Source of the DNA: Oscillospiraceae bacterium
GTDB taxonomy: Bacteria; Bacillota; Clostridia; Oscillospirales; Acutalibacteraceae
Assembly (NCBI GenBank): GCA_031267335.1
Contig: JAIRZH010000017.1
Coordinates: 1 to 7,969 of the forward strand
Length of the DNA stretch: 7,969 nt
Direction of reading: 5' to 3'
Shown here piece by piece: positions 6,480 to 7,969 of this stretch. The translations under genes were made by a program, and so were the position numbers. The notes beneath the pieces are model-generated. The model had not been told where the DNA came from. It was given only the letters and a program-made list of their open reading frames with translations, and searched no databases. Position 1 is the first letter of the stretch. Each line of letters begins with the position of its first letter.

Positions 6480-6482
6480 TAA
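6308..6482 (+). pseudogene. IS1-family transposase fragment, C-terminal part
   Basis: The frame from CCA at 6308 gives PKIERKHLSLRTWCS, then RLVRKGIRFSKSHLMH and KIVVSLVINFWFF. This fits the C-terminal block of IS1-type transposases, IERxxLxLRTxxxRLxRKTxxFSKSxxMHxxVI. The Glu in IER is expected to be the last acidic residue of the DDE active site. The fragment is broken: an in-frame TGA lies directly upstream (6305-6307) and everything N-terminal, including the other catalytic acids, is gone. In the present frame translation runs on to TGA 6545-6547. Removing one T from the T7 run at 6434-6440 would give a stop at TAA 6480-6482, at the element end, so a one-base frameshift is likely. Recognised from the motif only, without a search. 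Confidence 0.65.
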
Positions 6483-6543
6483 TTTCTTGTCTAATCCTTC
6501 TAATTTTAATACAAAAACGCTTTTCCTCTGAGGTGTGTGCACT

Positions 6544-6708
6544 ATGAAACTTTTTATTGAAAGGCTTTATTTTACTGATTTTTTCAGTCGCTTTTTTTTA
6601 ATCATCTATAATTTTCATATTTTTACTTTAATAATAAGCGATTATATCATGTTTTCTTATTTTCGGACAGGTCTATATTATTTTGTTCTGATTACTATTC
6701 ATGAATAA
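6544..6708 (+). CDS. Doubtful 54-residue hydrophobic ORF
   Basis: An ATG at 6544 has GAGGTG (6530-6535) 8 bases upstream, as good a ribosome site as that of the lipase. The 54-residue product is rich in Phe, Ile, Tyr and Leu (MKLFIERLYFTDFFSRFFLI), as any T-rich frame would be. A terminator-like hairpin lies within it and no family is recognised. It lies in the 270-bp gap between the IS1 remnant and the DegT gene and may be chance. Confidence 0.2.
   Translation: MKLFIERLYFTDFFSRFFLIIYNFHIFTLIISDYIMFSYFRTGLYYFVLITIHE
6574..6599 (+). terminator. Weak intrinsic terminator candidate
   Basis: ACTGA (6574-6578) and TCAGT (6584-6588) form a 5-bp stem around TTTTT, followed by CGC and a run of eight T (6592-6599). 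The stem is short and AT-rich, so efficiency would be low. It would end transcripts coming from the lipase side before the DegT promoter. Confidence 0.3.
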
Positions 6709-6718
6709 GACTATAGAC
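6671..6718. promoter_or_regulatory. Dyad and palindrome just upstream of the DegT promoter
   Basis: TATTCATGAATA (6696-6707) is a perfect 12-base palindrome. GTCTATA (6671-6677) and TATAGAC (6712-6718) are inverted repeats flanking it, and the latter overlaps the -35 box. GACTAT is also repeated directly (6709-6714 and 6716-6721). This could be a regulator-binding site, but AT-rich DNA makes such dyads common. Confidence 0.3.
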
Positions 6719-6743
6719 TATTTTGAATTAGAATGATTATAAT
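6714..6743 (+). promoter_or_regulatory. Promoter of the DegT aminotransferase gene
   Basis: TAGACT (6714-6719), an 18-base spacer and a perfect TATAAT (6738-6743) fit a vegetative promoter. The TATAAT ends 8 bases before the ATG, so the mRNA would start at or within a few bases of the start codon. Confidence 0.6.
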
Positions 6744-6751
6744 ATTTAATT

Positions 6752-7969
6752 ATGCCTTTTATTAAAAAAATACCTTTTTCACCTCCAGATATTGGTGAAT
6801 GTGAAATAAATTCAGTTATTGAAGTTTTGCGATCAGGTTGGATAACAACAGGTTGCAAAACAAAATTATTCGAAAAGAAAATTGCTGATTATTGTGGGAA
6901 TGCTGAATCAATTTGCATGAATTCAGCAACTGTCTGCTTAGAAATGGCATTGCGTATACTTAAAATCGGTCCCGGCGACGAAGTTATTACATGCGCTTAT
7001 ACTTATTCCGCGACTTGTAGTGTTATATGTCATGTCGGAGCAAAACCGGTTTTAATTGATGTCTCCAAAAATTCTTTTGAAATGGATTACGAAAAATTAG
7101 AAATTGCAATCAATAGTCGTACGAAAGCTATAATTCCTGTAGACCTTGGCGGAATTTTATGTAATTATAAAAAAATTTTTGAAATAGTTAATTTTAAAAA
7201 GAAAATATTTTTGCCTAATAATGAATTGCAAAGCAAAATCGGACGAATTGCAGTTATTGCCGATTCCGCACACAGTTTTGGTGCTAGAGATTCAGCGGGG
7301 TTAATGAGCGGTAAAATAGCCGATTTTACAGCGTTTTCGTTTCATGCTGTTAAAAATTTAACTACTGCCGAAGGCGGAGCTTTGACATGGACTATAAAAC
7401 ATAAAGATATATATAAAAATCTTTCGCTTTTTATACAGCATGGTCAAAGTAAAAGTGCTTTTGAAAAAACTATTCCAGGAAATTGGGAATATGATATTTT
7501 GCTCCCTGGTTATAAATGCAATATGACTGATATCAATGCTGCGATTGGTTTGTCTCAGCTGGAAAAATTTGATAAAATTTTAGAAAAACGTGAAGAAATA
7601 ATTAAAATTTATAATAAATATTTTGAAAATGAAAATGTGGAAATTTTCCAAAAAAACGAATATATAAAAAACTCAAGTAAACATCTTTATATATTAAGGC
7701 TTAATGGAGCGGATGAAAAAATTAGAAATAAATTTATATTAAATCTTGCCGAAAAAGGCATAGCTTCCAATGTTCATTATAAACCATTGCCAATGTTTAC
7801 TGCGTATAAAAATCTTGGTTTTGATATAAAAAATTTCCATAATTCATATGAAATGTATAAAAACGAAATTACTTTGCCACTTCATACAAAAATTAATACC
7901 GAAGATGCTTTTTATATCTCGAAAATTTTTAATAATCTGCTTAAAACCTGCCAAATATCTCTAAAGTAG
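6752..7969 (+). CDS. DegT/DnrJ/EryC1/StrS-type sugar aminotransferase
   Basis: This PLP-dependent enzyme (405 residues, complete; TAG at 7967-7969) is expected to transfer an amino group from glutamate to a keto group on a nucleotide sugar, feeding surface glycan or glycoprotein synthesis. Features are the N-terminal IPFSPPDI (7-14), RSGWITTG (27-34), NSAT (57-60, cofactor phosphate binding), GPGDEVIT (73-80), DSAHSFGA (171-178, Asp171 contacting the PLP ring), FSFHAVKNLTTAEGGA (195-210, with Lys201 as the PLP-linked lysine), GYKCNMTDINAAIG (253-266) and KPLP (344-347). All key residues are intact and the length is normal. There is no Shine-Dalgarno site before the ATG and no alternative in-frame start, so a leaderless message is likely. 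The exact sugar cannot be told; related enzymes include those making 4-amino-4,6-dideoxy sugars. Sugar-pathway partners, if any, would lie past the right edge. Confidence 0.94.
   Translation: MPFIKKIPFSPPDIGECEINSVIEVLRSGWITTGCKTKLFEKKIADYCGNAESICMNSATVCLEMALRILKIGPGDEVITCAYTYSATCSVICHVGAKPVLIDVSKNSFEMDYEKLEIAINSRTKAIIPVDLGGILCNYKKIFEIVNFKKKIFLPNNELQSKIGRIAVIADSAHSFGARDSAGLMSGKIADFTAFSFHAVKNLTTAEGGALTWTIKHKDIYKNLSLFIQHGQSKSAFEKTIPGNWEYDILLPGYKCNMTDINAAIGLSQLEKFDKILEKREEIIKIYNKYFENENVEIFQKNEYIKNSSKHLYILRLNGADEKIRNKFILNLAEKGIASNVHYKPLPMFTAYKNLGFDIKNFHNSYEMYKNEITLPLHTKINTEDAFYISKIFNNLLKTCQISLK

Noticed and set aside
6469..6575. Minus-strand 32-codon frame including the peptide VFVLKLEGLDKKLGG
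   Set aside because: It looks protein-like but has no ribosome site, no ATG and overlaps the IS1 end. It is too short to support.

Overview
The window is very AT-rich and reads like part of a small, host-associated bacterial genome. Coding regions use mostly A/T-ending codons and Lys, Asn, Ile and Glu are abundant. Shine-Dalgarno sites are strong (GGAGGG, GAGGTG) and promoters look sigma70/sigmaA-like (TATAAT boxes). The folate-ligase and sugar-aminotransferase proteins look to me most like those of Clostridia/Oscillospiraceae-type Firmicutes. An intracellular or protist-associated relative would fit the base composition and the accessory gene content, but that placement is an inference without any database search.

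Layout: (1) Positions 1-160 hold the 5' end of a minus-strand gene encoding a protein with an N-terminal hydrophobic, signal-like segment, with its own promoter at 242-270. (2) Positions 161-655 are mostly non-coding, with a perfect small hairpin (283-300), one doubtful 60-residue ORF and weak promoter-like sequence before folC. (3) Positions 656-1903 hold folC (folylpolyglutamate/dihydrofolate synthase), the only clear housekeeping gene. (4) Positions 1904-2253 hold a 159-bp palindromic MITE-like element inside a larger inverted repeat, then a good promoter. (5) Positions 2254-5340 encode a 1028-residue membrane-anchored or exported coiled-coil protein with an internal 369-bp tandem duplication. 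(6) Positions 5434-6108 encode a short class 3 lipase with an intact Ser-Asp-His set. (7) Positions 6108-6268 hold a second copy of the palindromic element, whose first base completes the lipase stop codon. (8) Positions 6269-6482 hold a remnant of an IS1-family insertion sequence: the C-terminal end of the transposase plus a probable terminal repeat. (9) Positions 6483-6751 are T-rich intergenic DNA with a weak terminator, a palindrome and a promoter. (10) Positions 6752-7969 encode a complete DegT/DnrJ/EryC1-type aminotransferase, probably read from a leaderless or nearly leaderless mRNA.

Functionally, folC supports one-carbon metabolism. The coiled-coil protein and lipase are adjacent, co-directional and 93 bp apart, and may form an accessory unit acting on a surface or host interface; this is inference. 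The DegT enzyme probably makes an amino sugar for a surface glycan and may lead further genes beyond the right edge. Mobile-element debris between the genes, and internal repeat turnover in the coiled-coil gene, suggest a region under active rearrangement.
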